From NCBI RefSeq assembly GCF_019038435.1, contig NZ_JAGPOX010000052.1:1-58199 (forward strand): a stretch of 58,199 nucleotides of DNA, in the 5' to 3' direction. The notes beneath the pieces were generated by a model. That model was not told the DNA's origin and did not search any database. It was given only the letters and a program-made list of their open reading frames with translations. The stretch is from Nocardia alni. GTDB taxonomy: Bacteria > Actinomycetota > Actinomycetes > Mycobacteriales > Mycobacteriaceae. Below are positions 9,588 to 18,393 of this stretch, in pieces (the first letter of the stretch is position 1; the number at the start of each line of letters is the position of its first letter). The position numbers and the translations under genes are program-made.

Positions 9588-11267
9588 TCAGCTGTCGGGG
9601 GTCGCGAACGACTGCAGCATGCGGGTGGCCATCCGCGCGGTCGCGTTGCCACTGTCGATGCCCTCGATGTGGATCGCGAACGCCAGATCGCCCATATTCC
9701 CGATCAGCCAGCCGTCGTTGCCGGCGGTCGCGGCGAACGCGTTGACCCCCGCGTAGTGGCGCAGGCTCGCCAGATCCGGGCCGTCGGCGGCCGAATCACG
9801 CAGCATGGCCTGCAATTTGTTCAGCACCGGCCCGGGCAGCGGGCTCAGCTGGGCCTCGGTGGTCGCGGGACGGCCGATCTCGATCATCGGCGGGGCCACC
9901 GAACCGCGCACGATGGTGGCCGCGGCGATGGCCATGCCGAACGGGCTGGCCAGGATCGGATCGCTGCCGCCCTGGTTGACCTGTTCGAAGCCGCGTCCGG
10001 CGATCGGCAGCTTGCCGGTGGTCTCGTCCAGCCCCGGGACCTTGAATCCGATCCCGACGCCGAGCTTGGCGGCCGCCTCGGCCGCGTCCTGGACGGAAAC
10101 GTCCTGCGGCGCCTTGTTCTTCGTGATCGCCGCGGCGGCCTTGAACAGGTCCATATTCGAACCCGCCGGATACGCGGTGGTGAACGCGGGTGAGCCCTGC
10201 GTACTGGCCTGGTTGTTCTGCGCCGCGGCGACGACCGCGCCGGTGGACGGCTGAATCGCCACGATCGAGGCGGCGGTGCCGACGCTGACCACCGCGTCCT
10301 CGGCGGCGCGCTGCAGCTTCTGGTCCATGGTGGCGGCGATATCCGGGCCGGGCGGACCCTGCGTTCCCGCGAGCTGGCTGATCAACGCGCCGTCCGGGCC
10401 GAAAAGCTGCACACCCCAGCCGGAGTGCGCGTCGCGGTCGTCCTGCCAGACCTTCTGGTAGGCATCGGTCAGCGGCGACCAGACGCGGCGATCCGCCACG
10501 ACCAGCTCCGGATGCTTCTCCATCACCACGCCCGGTACCGCCGCCAGCGCCGGCTGCAGGATCGCGAAATCGTCGTCCCGCAGGGAAACCGCGACGATCG
10601 GCTTGCCCTGTGCGGTCGACACTTGCTGCATCAGCGAGGGTCCGGTGATCAGCGGGGCCACCGGCGAGATGGCGGCGGCCAGGCCGTTGGCGGAGGCCAC
10701 CAGGTTGGTGGTCTTGGACGGATCGAGCTTGATGACGTTGATCGTCTGTTCGGTCATCAGCGGCGCGCCGACGCTGTCATCGACCTTCGGGTCCGGGGTG
10801 GGGTAGGTGCGGACCAGTTTGACCGAGCGGGTGCTGTCCATCTGCGGCAGCACCAGGGTCGGATCCCAGGAGATGCGCCAGCCGATCGCCAGCTTGCGAA
10901 TGCTGCCCTGAAGATCGAAGGACCAGTCCTTGCCCTTGCCGAAGTTCCAGTCCCCTTTCAGGTCGAACATGCCCGAAGTCGCGTCCAGGCCGATGTACTG
11001 GGCGACCTGGTAATCGGGTTTGCCAGGATTGAGCCCGTCGAACATCTGCTGCAGGGTGGCCTTGGCGCCGCTGGGATATGAGGTCAGATCCGCGGCATCG
11101 GTGGCATTCTTGTCGTCCAGCAGCTGGGTGAATCGATCGACGATGGACTGGGGGTCGGTCGGGGTGTTGTGCATCCCGCACGACCCGATCGTGATCGCCA
11201 GGACCGCAGCCCCGACTAGTGCCGCTGCGCTCTTGACGCGAAGGCGGCGGGGTCCCCACACATCCAT
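9588..11267 (-). CDS. penicillin-binding-protein-like lipoprotein with degenerate catalytic motifs
   Basis: A 559-residue lipoprotein (signal helix then IGSC lipobox, C30). Residues ~40-150 form an NTF2-like MecA_N domain, ~160-290 a dimerisation-type region, and ~325-555 a transpeptidase-like domain (IVAIQPSTGAVVAAAQ, then AFTTAYPAGS). The layout matches mycobacterial Rv2864c. The SxxK position reads S-N-M-D (S370, D373), the stretch that normally carries SxN is shortened, and the KTG position reads A-T-A (513-515) before DGWLIGNMGDLAFA. It probably neither acylates penicillin nor cross-links peptidoglycan and may be a structural or regulatory protein. ATG at 11267 is chosen for the GAAGAG 8 nt upstream; a GTG lies at 11276. 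Confidence 0.85.
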   Translation of the reverse strand: MDVWGPRRLRVKSAAALVGAAVLAITIGSCGMHNTPTDPQSIVDRFTQLLDDKNATDAADLTSYPSGAKATLQQMFDGLNPGKPDYQVAQYIGLDATSGMFDLKGDWNFGKGKDWSFDLQGSIRKLAIGWRISWDPTLVLPQMDSTRSVKLVRTYPTPDPKVDDSVGAPLMTEQTINVIKLDPSKTTNLVASANGLAAAISPVAPLITGPSLMQQVSTAQGKPIVAVSLRDDDFAILQPALAAVPGVVMEKHPELVVADRRVWSPLTDAYQKVWQDDRDAHSGWGVQLFGPDGALISQLAGTQGPPGPDIAATMDQKLQRAAEDAVVSVGTAASIVAIQPSTGAVVAAAQNNQASTQGSPAFTTAYPAGSNMDLFKAAAAITKNKAPQDVSVQDAAEAAAKLGVGIGFKVPGLDETTGKLPIAGRGFEQVNQGGSDPILASPFGMAIAAATIVRGSVAPPMIEIGRPATTEAQLSPLPGPVLNKLQAMLRDSAADGPDLASLRHYAGVNAFAATAGNDGWLIGNMGDLAFAIHIEGIDSGNATARMATRMLQSFATPDS

Positions 11268-11547
11268 ATGGCCCACTCTTCACTCTTGTCACTCCAGCAA
11301 CAAGACCAACCGTACCCGACAGAAACTTTCCGCGACGCCGTCCGGACGCCGCCCGCATTCTCCATGCTCAGCGACAACAATAGTGCCCGATTCATGACAT
11401 CCGTAGCACCGCCCACTGAATCGTCGGCCGTGTTCATCGAATGCTCGGCCCAAGCTTGTTCTCCACCAGCGGAATTCACCGGACCATTTTCAGCGTAATC
11501 TTGTAATCAGTGTTACATCACATTCGATGCAAGTGAGGTATAAGCCC

Positions 11548-12150
11548 ATGAGACATACACATGGAGGCCACGGGTTCGGGCGCCCGGGTGGCTGGCAACA
11601 GGCCGACCTACCCGACGCCGCCGACGCTCCCGACTGGTTCGCCGGAAGATTGCCGAATGACTGGTTCAGCGGTGCGCCGAGCATAGAGATCGACCGCGAC
11701 GAGATCGTCGTGGTCGGCGCGCTGCCGACGTCGAGCGCTCCGGTCGACGCCGAGCAACCGGCCGACGCCGAGGCGCCCGCCACCGAAGTCCCGCGCGCCA
11801 CACAGGAGGGTCTGGTCGCCCGCTTCCGCGAGACGACCCGCCCGGCCCGCATGCAGATAGCCCAGGAGGCACAGGCCCGCTTCGGCCGCACCGTCTCCTG
11901 GGGAGTGCAGGTCGGCGAGGAACGAATCCTGTTCACCCATCAGGCCGTTCCGGTGATGACCCGGCTACGCCAGCCCGAACGCAAGGTGCTCGACACCCTG
12001 GTCGACGCCGGCGTGGCCCGCTCCCGCTCGGACGCGCTGGCCTGGACGGTGAAGCTGGCCGGTAAGCACGCCGAGGAATGGTTGGCCGAGTTGCGCACTG
12101 CCATGACCAAGGTCGACGACCTGCGTGCCGAGGGGCCACGCGGGTTGTAG
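11548..12150 (+). CDS. conserved actinobacterial protein of unknown function
   Basis: A 200-residue protein. The N-terminus is His/Gly-rich (MRHTHGGHGFG), followed by PDWFAGRLPNDWF and IEIDRDEIVVVGAL, an Ala/Pro-rich acidic linker (about 60-85), and a helical C-terminal half (VARFRETTRPARMQIAQEA, SWGVQVGEERILFTH, PERKVLDTLVDAGVARSRSDALAWTVKLAGKHAEEWLAELR in pieces). The last part, with ARSRSDALAW, looks like a small helix-turn-helix or ribbon-helix-helix-type element, but that is only an impression. The ATG at 11548 has GAGG at 11535-11538. It lies just upstream of aroQ on the same strand with a 28-bp gap. I know of no assigned function. Confidence 0.75.
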   Translation: MRHTHGGHGFGRPGGWQQADLPDAADAPDWFAGRLPNDWFSGAPSIEIDRDEIVVVGALPTSSAPVDAEQPADAEAPATEVPRATQEGLVARFRETTRPARMQIAQEAQARFGRTVSWGVQVGEERILFTHQAVPVMTRLRQPERKVLDTLVDAGVARSRSDALAWTVKLAGKHAEEWLAELRTAMTKVDDLRAEGPRGL

Positions 12151-12178
12151 GTCATCGGCGCCCGATAGGGTGTCCGGC

Positions 12179-12607
12179 ATGGCACCGATTCTCGTGCTCA
12201 ACGGCCCGAATCTGAACATGCTGGGCACCCGCCAACCCGAGGTGTACGGCTCGGACACCCTGGACGACGTGGTTGCGCTGTGCCGCGAGACCGCGGGCCG
12301 TTTCGACCGCGAGATCGTTGCGTACCAGTCGAATTCCGAGGGCGCGATCATCGACCGGATCCATGCCGCCCGCGGCGCCGAATCGGCCATCGTCATCAAT
12401 CCCGGCGGCCTGACCCACACCTCGGTCGCCCTGCGCGACGCCCTGGTCATCCCCGAGGTGCCGATCGTGGAGGTGCACATCTCGAATGTGCACGCCCGCG
12501 AGGAGTTCCGCCACCACTCGTACGTCTCCCCCATCGCCACCGCGGTCATCGCCGGTCTGGGCATCCAGGGCTACGCCGCGGCCGTCGAATTCCTCTGCGC
12601 CCGCTGA
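12179..12607 (+). CDS. aroQ: type II 3-dehydroquinate dehydratase
   Basis: A 142-residue shikimate-pathway enzyme converting 3-dehydroquinate to 3-dehydroshikimate, at the usual type II length. Visible motifs are VLNGPNLNMLGTRQPEVYG (active-site loop with catalytic Tyr), YQSNSEGAIIDRIH, INPGGLTHTSVALRDAL, and VEVHISNVHAREEFRHHS with the catalytic His. All residues expected of an active dodecameric enzyme are present. The ATG at 12179 starts directly at the first core strand. No other aro gene is nearby. Confidence 0.95.
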   Translation: MAPILVLNGPNLNMLGTRQPEVYGSDTLDDVVALCRETAGRFDREIVAYQSNSEGAIIDRIHAARGAESAIVINPGGLTHTSVALRDALVIPEVPIVEVHISNVHAREEFRHHSYVSPIATAVIAGLGIQGYAAAVEFLCAR

Positions 12608-12633
12608 GTTTTCCGTACCTCCCGTCACGACTA

Positions 12634-12650
12634 CTCCCGTTCCGCGGGAG
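12634..12650. terminator. 6-bp perfect hairpin downstream of aroQ
   Basis: CTCCCG (12634-12639) and CGGGAG (12645-12650) form a perfect stem with a 5-nt loop 27 bp after the aroQ stop. A second hairpin, AACTCG/CGAGTT, follows at 12682-12703. No T-run follows, so these would be intrinsic terminators of the T-poor actinobacterial type, or simply a stem pair before the mycolyltransferase. Confidence 0.45.
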
Positions 12651-12724
12651 ATCTCCCGCAAATTCCGCTTTCCCCCATAGCAACTCGTGTTTCCCCGCGA
12701 GTTCTACGGGAATAGGTAGGAAAT

Positions 12725-13723
12725 ATGTTGGGTGTGGTGATGCGGTCCGGGGACCGGCTGGTCGCTCGCGAGTGGCTGTGGAAGACCGGAGCCGCCGTGG
12801 TGGCGGCCATGCTGGTGTCGTCGTTCGGCGAGGTGGCGGCCGAGGCCGCGCCCGTTCACCCGATGCGATCGCGTGCTCCGTCGGGACGCTTCCAGGAGTT
12901 GCTCGTCCCATCCAGCATGGGGCCGATCAAAGTTCAGGTGCAGTTCGCCGCGCACGGCGGGAGTTCGGCGCTGTACCTGCTCGACGGGCTGCGGGCGCCG
13001 GCCGACCACAGCGAGTGGGTGAGCGACACCGACGCGCTGCGCCAATTCGCGGGCGACAACGTCACAGTGGTGTTCCCGGTCGGCGGCCATTCCAGCTTCT
13101 ACACCGACTGGTACCGGCCCAGCAGCACCAACCATCAGACGTTCACCTACAGGTGGGAAACCTTCCTGACCCGGGAGCTGCCCGCGTACCTCGCGAAATA
13201 CGGCGTGTCCCGGACCGACGACGCCATCGTCGGGGCCTCGATGGGTGGAGACGCGGCCATGATCCTGGCCGCACACCACCGCAATCAGTTCAGGTTCGCC
13301 GGATCCTTCTCCGGATTCCTGAATCCCACGTATCCGCTCTGGAACGAGGGGATGCGCGCGGCCATGTGGGACGAGGGCGATTTCGACGTGGACGATATGT
13401 GGGGTCCGCCCGGGGATCCCGCGTGGAAACGCAACGACGCCGTGCTGCAGGCCGAACTGCTGCGTGGACTGCCGATGTACGTCTATTCGGGCAACGGCAC
13501 ACCCGGACCGCTCGACGCGCCGCACGCCGTCGGCGACACGGTGAATGCGATGGGGCTCGAGGCGATGGCGCAGACCGCGGCCGGGATCTTCCGTGACCGC
13601 CTGAAAGCCCTGAACATCCCCGCCCGGATCGACATCGAGAACGGAACCCACAGCTGGCCGTACTGGCAGCGGGCGCTCGCGACGGCGCGGCCGATGATCC
13701 TGAGCGCACTGGGCGTGCACTGA
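12725..13723 (+). CDS. antigen-85-type mycolyltransferase / esterase
   Basis: A 332-residue secreted alpha/beta hydrolase of the antigen 85 family. A signal peptide (about 1-42, ending AEAAP) is followed by the core YLLDGLRAP and the substrate-loop element FYTDWYRPS. Next comes the family motif TYRWETFLTRELPAYL, the nucleophile elbow GASMGG (S172) and the terminal NGTHSWPYW with catalytic H309; E279 is a plausible acid. The family transfers mycolic acids from trehalose monomycolate to arabinogalactan or a second trehalose, releasing trehalose. The catalytic residues look intact. TAGGAAAT just before the ATG at 12725 can act as ribosome-binding site. Confidence 0.88.
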   Translation: MLGVVMRSGDRLVAREWLWKTGAAVVAAMLVSSFGEVAAEAAPVHPMRSRAPSGRFQELLVPSSMGPIKVQVQFAAHGGSSALYLLDGLRAPADHSEWVSDTDALRQFAGDNVTVVFPVGGHSSFYTDWYRPSSTNHQTFTYRWETFLTRELPAYLAKYGVSRTDDAIVGASMGGDAAMILAAHHRNQFRFAGSFSGFLNPTYPLWNEGMRAAMWDEGDFDVDDMWGPPGDPAWKRNDAVLQAELLRGLPMYVYSGNGTPGPLDAPHAVGDTVNAMGLEAMAQTAAGIFRDRLKALNIPARIDIENGTHSWPYWQRALATARPMILSALGVH

Positions 13724-13724
13724 G

Positions 13725-15293
13725 TCAGTGCTCTCGAATCGGCGCCTGATCGGCATGGTCGATGGTGACCGCGCCGGTGCGCAGATAGGTGAGCACCGCC
13801 CGGTCGACGATCGCGTTGCCGCGGCCGAAGGTGCCGTGATCACCGCCCTCGACGGTGATCAGCGCGCCGCCCAGGTCCGCGCTCATCGCGGGCCCGCCCT
13901 CGTACGCGGTGATCGCGTCGCGGCGGCTCTGCAGCACCAGTGGCGAGGTGCGCAGGGCGGGGTGGATGATCGGCACCGGGGTGGCCACCGGATTCCAGTT
14001 GACGCAGGCCGCCCCGGAGCGGATCAGGTCGGCACGGGCGTCCAGGGCGTTGCCGCCCGAGGCGACGACGCCCGCCGCGGCGGCGAGCAGGGCCGGCCGC
14101 GCGGGCACGGCGTTCTCGTTACAGGTGATGGCGGCGAAGACATCCAGCCCGGTGACGTCGGGCGTCGCCAGATCTCGCAGTGCGCCCAGGCCCCGCGTAT
14201 CGGCGGGGTCGGCGGCGGCATCGGCCATGGCGCGACCGAATTTCGGCCAGACCCTGCGGGTATAGGTCGCGACCGTGGTGGCGGCCAGCATGGGCACCTG
14301 CGCCGCCGTCCCGGCCGTGGCCAGGGTGCGGACCATATTCTGGAGCCTGCCGATCTGCTCGCGGCTGCCGTTGTATCCCGCGCGGATCGCATCGACCAGT
14401 GGCCGCGGCAGATTCCCGGGCACGTCGGCCGCGGTGGCCGGGGGTGGGGTGAGATTGGCGTACCAACCGCCGCCCTGCGCGACCACCAGCCGGACCCAGC
14501 TGCGGTACACCGCCAGCGGCGTCGCGCCGAGGTGGTACTCCCCGTCGTGGACGGCGATCCAGTCGAAAAGGTCGTTCAGGCGCTGCTTTCCGGCCAGTTG
14601 CTGCTGGGCGAACTGCTCGGTCCACACCCACGCGGGATTCACCACCGAATCCAGCACCAGCCGATCCACGCGCCGCGGGAACAGCGCGGCATACACCGCG
14701 CCCAGGTAGCTGCCGTAGGAGATACCGAGGAAGTCGATGCGGTCCAGGCCCAGCGCGTCCCGCGCGAGATCCATATCGCGCGCGGTATCGGCGGTGGTGA
14801 TGGTCTGCACATATCCGGGTTGCGCCGCCTCACAGGCGGTCCGGACGGCGCCGCGATCGCTGCGCGGTCCGGTGCCGCAATCCAGCGGGGTGGACCAGCG
14901 TAATCCGCGCGGCTGCACGGCGATCCGATCGTAATGTTGGCGCAATTCCGCGAGCGTGCCCGGACCGGGCCCCGCCCAATATCCCAGGCTGTCGGCGCCG
15001 GGGCCGCCCGGATTCGCGAATATGGCGCCCAGGCGCGTACCGGTCGCACTAATACGACTGAGCATCAGATGGATGCGCGGGCCATCGGGCGAGGAATAGT
15101 CTCTCGGAACGGATATGACCGCGCACTGCGCGCCGCTGCCGGGTGCCACGGCGCCGGCCGGGCAGGCGCCGAAAACCGGCGCGGCCTCGGCGCTCGCGAC
15201 ACCGCCGGGTAGTCGAGCAATCAGGCACGCCGCGGTGACGAATACCGCGGTGGTCAGGTTAACGGCCGGGGCCCACCGATTCATGCGCGTCAT
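13725..15293 (-). CDS. secreted alpha/beta hydrolase, tripeptidyl-aminopeptidase-like (S33 type)
   Basis: A 522-residue exported hydrolase. A signal peptide (about 1-38, ending ASAEAAP) is followed by ISVPRDYSSPDGPRIHL, the oxyanion-hole segment FANPGGPGADS, the nucleophile elbow GISYGS (S192), and a C-terminal TAP-like lid domain ending with the catalytic Asp in SRRDAIT and His in GGDHGTFG. The usual FDPRG segment of this family reads VQPRG here, a mild deviation. Relatives (SlpD/SlpE, CaeA) cleave N-terminal peptides or small esters outside the cell. It converges with the mycolyltransferase gene, 1 bp apart. Confidence 0.87.
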   Translation of the reverse strand: MTRMNRWAPAVNLTTAVFVTAACLIARLPGGVASAEAAPVFGACPAGAVAPGSGAQCAVISVPRDYSSPDGPRIHLMLSRISATGTRLGAIFANPGGPGADSLGYWAGPGPGTLAELRQHYDRIAVQPRGLRWSTPLDCGTGPRSDRGAVRTACEAAQPGYVQTITTADTARDMDLARDALGLDRIDFLGISYGSYLGAVYAALFPRRVDRLVLDSVVNPAWVWTEQFAQQQLAGKQRLNDLFDWIAVHDGEYHLGATPLAVYRSWVRLVVAQGGGWYANLTPPPATAADVPGNLPRPLVDAIRAGYNGSREQIGRLQNMVRTLATAGTAAQVPMLAATTVATYTRRVWPKFGRAMADAAADPADTRGLGALRDLATPDVTGLDVFAAITCNENAVPARPALLAAAAGVVASGGNALDARADLIRSGAACVNWNPVATPVPIIHPALRTSPLVLQSRRDAITAYEGGPAMSADLGGALITVEGGDHGTFGRGNAIVDRAVLTYLRTGAVTIDHADQAPIREH

Positions 15294-15365
15294 TGTCTCT
15301 GGTCACAGACCTTTTTCCGGATCTTCAACCATCGTGACGGCGAGTTCGCCCGTCGCGCCCGGCGC

Positions 15366-16127
15366 TCAATAGGCCGCGACGGCGCCGTCCAGGGCGTGCT
15401 GAAGTTCGTCGCGAACCAGCCGCGCGACCTCGGCCGGACGGGCGGGCAATTCCGGCACCGGAACGCCGAAATGGAAACTGGCCGATACCGCGTCGGATTT
15501 GGTCGGTTCCACCGCCGGGTCCGCGCGCGGCCCATAACTGAGCCCGAGGGGGACCAGCACGGGGTCGGCGCCGAGTTTCATCGCCCGGAACGCGATATGC
15601 CCGACACCGCTGCCGACCGCCTGCACCCGCGCCGGATCGACGTCGTTGCACGTGCCCTCCGGAAAGATCGCGATGCCGTCCCCGCGCGCCATTCGCTCGG
15701 CGCAGATGTCGATCATTCGCTGACCGGCGGCATTCACCGCGCGCAACCCGTAGTCCTTACCGCGGAATACCGGAATTCCACCCATCATATCGATTCGGCG
15801 CCGCAGATCCGGCTCGGCGAACAACTCGTCCTTCGCCAGCACCCGGGTACGCCCGATCACCGGCCGCAGCGCGCTGCGCCATGCCGCCGCCGCGACGGTA
15901 TAGGGATCCTGCTGGGACAGATGGTTGATCACGATCAGCAGCGGCCGTCGCCCGGATATCACCCTGCGTAGGCTCTCCCGCGCACCCGGCGCGTATCCGA
16001 TACGGGGCCGGTATCGGCGCGCGAGAATCGCGTAGGCGCCCCATGCCTGCAACCGATGCTGGCGGTGCTCGGTGTAGAACTCGTAGACGGCGTCACTGTT
16101 TTCCAGCACAACCTCGGGCCGATCCAT
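15366..16127 (-). CDS. lysophospholipid acyltransferase family protein (PlsC-like)
   Basis: A 253-residue soluble or membrane-associated acyltransferase. The catalytic H-x4-D motif is NHLSQQDP (around residue 68), block II is GGIPVFRGKDYG, and block III is FPEGTCND. No clear membrane helix is seen. The family transfers an acyl group from acyl-CoA or acyl-ACP to a lysolipid or similar acceptor. In mycolate bacteria such enzymes also act on glycolipids, so the acceptor is unknown. It lies 72 bp downstream of the opposite-direction AlgH gene's divergent region and on the same strand as the TAP-like peptidase. Confidence 0.82.
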   Translation of the reverse strand: MDRPEVVLENSDAVYEFYTEHRQHRLQAWGAYAILARRYRPRIGYAPGARESLRRVISGRRPLLIVINHLSQQDPYTVAAAAWRSALRPVIGRTRVLAKDELFAEPDLRRRIDMMGGIPVFRGKDYGLRAVNAAGQRMIDICAERMARGDGIAIFPEGTCNDVDPARVQAVGSGVGHIAFRAMKLGADPVLVPLGLSYGPRADPAVEPTKSDAVSASFHFGVPVPELPARPAEVARLVRDELQHALDGAVAAY

Positions 16128-16239
16128 GCAGTCACCCTAGAACCCGCGCCGCCACCGGGCCATTCGATCACCAAGGGTAAAAGTTTCATCCGTGAGAATT
16201 AACGCAGCGGTTGGGGTTATGTAGTGCGATGATTGCGGG

Positions 16240-16854
16240 GTGGCACGCGCAGAGGAACACGGCGACCGCTCCAGACGCGAATTCCGGCACGAGGATCAGG
16301 TGGTGCGGCCCGGCTCTCTGCTGGTCTCGGCGACCGACCTGGTCGAGCCCTCGTTCCGCCGCACCGTGGTGTACATAGTGGAGCACAACGACGCCGGATC
16401 TCTCGGCGTCGTGCTGAACCGCCCCAGCGATACCGCCGTGCAGGATGTCCTGCCGCGCTGGTCCGAACTGGCCGCCTCGCCCCGCGCGCTCTATGTCGGT
16501 GGTCCGGTGAAACGCGACGCCGCGCTGTGCCTGACCACCGTCAAGGTGGGCACGGCCATCAACCGGATCTCGGGCCTGCGCCGGGTGGACGGCCGGGTGG
16601 CGCTGCTGGACCTGGACTCGGATCCGGACATGATCGCCCCGCTGGTGGAGGGCATCCGCATCTTCGCCGGATACGCCGGATGGACCTTCGGCCAGCTCGA
16701 GGGTGAACTCGATCGCGGCGACTGGATCGTGACCTCGGCGCTGCCCTCGGATCCCATCGCCCGGCGGGTGGATCTGTGGGCGCAGGTGCTGCGCCGCCAA
16801 CCGCTGCCGCTGTCGTTGCTCGCCACACATCCGATCGAACTGGAACGCAACTAA
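16240..16854 (+). CDS. YqgE/AlgH family protein
   Basis: A 204-residue cytosolic protein of the UPF0301 (YqgE/AlgH) family. Signatures are VRPGSLLVSATDL, FRRTVVYIVEHNDAGSLGVVLNRP, LYVGGPVKRDA, and GYAGWTFGQLEGELDRGDW. The GTG at 16240 is the most upstream start consistent with the family's start. The family is widespread but its biochemical role is unresolved; in Pseudomonas AlgH affects alginate and other regulation. It is followed by the ECF sigma gene after 72 bp, and co-transcription is possible. Confidence 0.9.
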   Translation: MARAEEHGDRSRREFRHEDQVVRPGSLLVSATDLVEPSFRRTVVYIVEHNDAGSLGVVLNRPSDTAVQDVLPRWSELAASPRALYVGGPVKRDAALCLTTVKVGTAINRISGLRRVDGRVALLDLDSDPDMIAPLVEGIRIFAGYAGWTFGQLEGELDRGDWIVTSALPSDPIARRVDLWAQVLRRQPLPLSLLATHPIELERN

Positions 16855-16926
16855 CCACGTATTTACCTAGTGTGGCGACTGCATCAACCAGGGCATCCGC
16901 GACCCGCCGCCTGATACGGTGAGCGC

Positions 16927-17508
16927 GTGGCGAGCTCACCGCGCACGTCGAGCGACGGCGCCGACACCCGCCCCAACCGGGGTGCTCCCCGAATACCGGA
17001 CGGTGCGTCGCACGATCAGGCCGAGTTGCTGCGGGCCCTGTACGACCAGCATTCGACGGCCCTGTGGCGGTACACCTACAGCCTGGTCGGTGATGCCGGC
17101 CGGGCCGAGGACATTGTCCAGGAGACCCTGCTGCGGGCCTGGCAGCGGCCGAACGTGCTGGAGTCCACCGCCTCGGCGCGGGCCTGGCTGTTCACCGTCG
17201 CCCGCAACATGGCGTTCGACGAGCATCGCAGCGCCCGCCACCGGCGCGAGTTCCGTACCGACAATCCGCCTGAGCAGGCCAGCCCCGATCAGGCGGATCG
17301 GGCCCTGGACAGCTGGTTGATCGCGGACGCGTTGGCCCGGTTGAGCACGGACCACCGCGAGGTGATCGTGCGCGCGTACTACCGCGGTCTGTCGACCCAG
17401 CAGATCGCGACCGAGCTGGCCATCCCCGAGGGCACCGTCAAGTCCCGTATGCATTACGGGATGCGCGCGCTGCGCTCGGCATTACAGGAGATGGGGGTGA
17501 CGAAGTGA
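16927..17508 (+). CDS. ECF RNA polymerase sigma factor (SigL-like)
   Basis: A 193-residue extracytoplasmic-function sigma factor. Region 2 spans ALYDQHSTALWRYTYSLVGDAGRAEDIVQETLLRAWQ, and region 4 spans LARLSTDHREVIVRAYYRGLSTQQIATELAIPEGTVKSRMHYGMRAL (given in pieces). The N-terminal ~30 residues are a disordered extension. GTG at 16927 is the likely start. The gene overlaps the next by 4 bp (GTGA), the hallmark of a coupled sigma/anti-sigma pair. By architecture the pair resembles mycobacterial SigL-RslA, which responds to envelope or oxidative cues. Confidence 0.93.
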   Translation: MASSPRTSSDGADTRPNRGAPRIPDGASHDQAELLRALYDQHSTALWRYTYSLVGDAGRAEDIVQETLLRAWQRPNVLESTASARAWLFTVARNMAFDEHRSARHRREFRTDNPPEQASPDQADRALDSWLIADALARLSTDHREVIVRAYYRGLSTQQIATELAIPEGTVKSRMHYGMRALRSALQEMGVTK

Positions 17509-18251
17509 CGGAGGCGGTGGTCCCCGAGACGGGCGACGCCTACGAGATGTGGGATGCGCCGTACGTCCTCGGCGCCCTGAGCCGCGCCGAACGGCTGGAA
17601 TACGAGGCGCACCTGGCGCAGTGCGCCGACTGTCAGGCGGCGGTGGCCGATCTGGCCGGACTGCCCCCACTGCTCGGCCGGGTCGACCCGGCGGTCGCGC
17701 TGGCGCTGGTGGATTCGCCCGTCGAACCGCCCGCGGAACCGCGGACCGCCGAGGCCGCCGAGCCGCCGACCGAGTTGCTGCCGCGACTGGCATCGCGTAC
17801 CCGCCGGCAGCGGCGTCGCGGAGGCTGGCTCGCGTTGGGCGGTGCGGTGGCCGCGGCCGCCGCGGCGGTGGCGATCGCCGTTCCGGTGACCAACTCCCTG
17901 GGTAAGCAGCACACCGCCCCGCCGGCCGCGGAACACGTGGTGGTCGAGCGGCAGATGGATCAGGTGACCGCCTCGCCCATCACCGCGAGCGTCAAGCTGG
18001 TCGCGGTGCCCGAGGGCACCCGGGTGGAGATGTCGTGCACCTACGCGCCGTCGGTGACCGATTACACCTGGCGCGGCGCGCTGTGGGTGGTCCATACCGA
18101 CGGCACGGAGGCGATGGTGGCGCAGTGGACCGCCCGCCCGGGCCAGACGCTGACCCCGGACGGCACCACCTCGGTGCCGCCGAATCAGATTCGGTCGGTC
18201 GAGATCCGGGCGGCGACGACGAATCAGCTGATGCTCAGCAGCACGTTCTGA
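17505..18251 (+). CDS. anti-sigma factor with zinc-binding (ZAS) domain, RslA-like
   Basis: A 248-residue single-pass membrane protein. The N-terminal ZAS motif is HLAQCADC (H-x3-C-x2-C) preceded by YVLGALSRAERLEYEAH. A disordered Pro/Glu-rich linker (about 70-100) leads to one membrane helix (GGWLALGGAVAAAAAAVAIAVPV, about 105-128) and a C-terminal extracytoplasmic domain similar to the RskA C-terminal domain. It should hold the upstream ECF sigma inactive at the membrane until a signal such as thiol oxidation releases it. Its GTG overlaps the sigma stop as GTGA. Confidence 0.92.
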   Translation: MTEAVVPETGDAYEMWDAPYVLGALSRAERLEYEAHLAQCADCQAAVADLAGLPPLLGRVDPAVALALVDSPVEPPAEPRTAEAAEPPTELLPRLASRTRRQRRRGGWLALGGAVAAAAAAVAIAVPVTNSLGKQHTAPPAAEHVVVERQMDQVTASPITASVKLVAVPEGTRVEMSCTYAPSVTDYTWRGALWVVHTDGTEAMVAQWTARPGQTLTPDGTTSVPPNQIRSVEIRAATTNQLMLSSTF

Positions 18252-18393
18252 ACCGCCGCACCGGCCGTTCACGTCATTCCCGGGTGCTCGAGGGGGAATT
18301 CATCTGCCGCACCCGGGTTTGCGGTGGATCCCGGCCGCAAGCATGCCGGGAATCGGATCCGCAGGACAGTATTCGGTTGCCGGGAGGGGGCGG

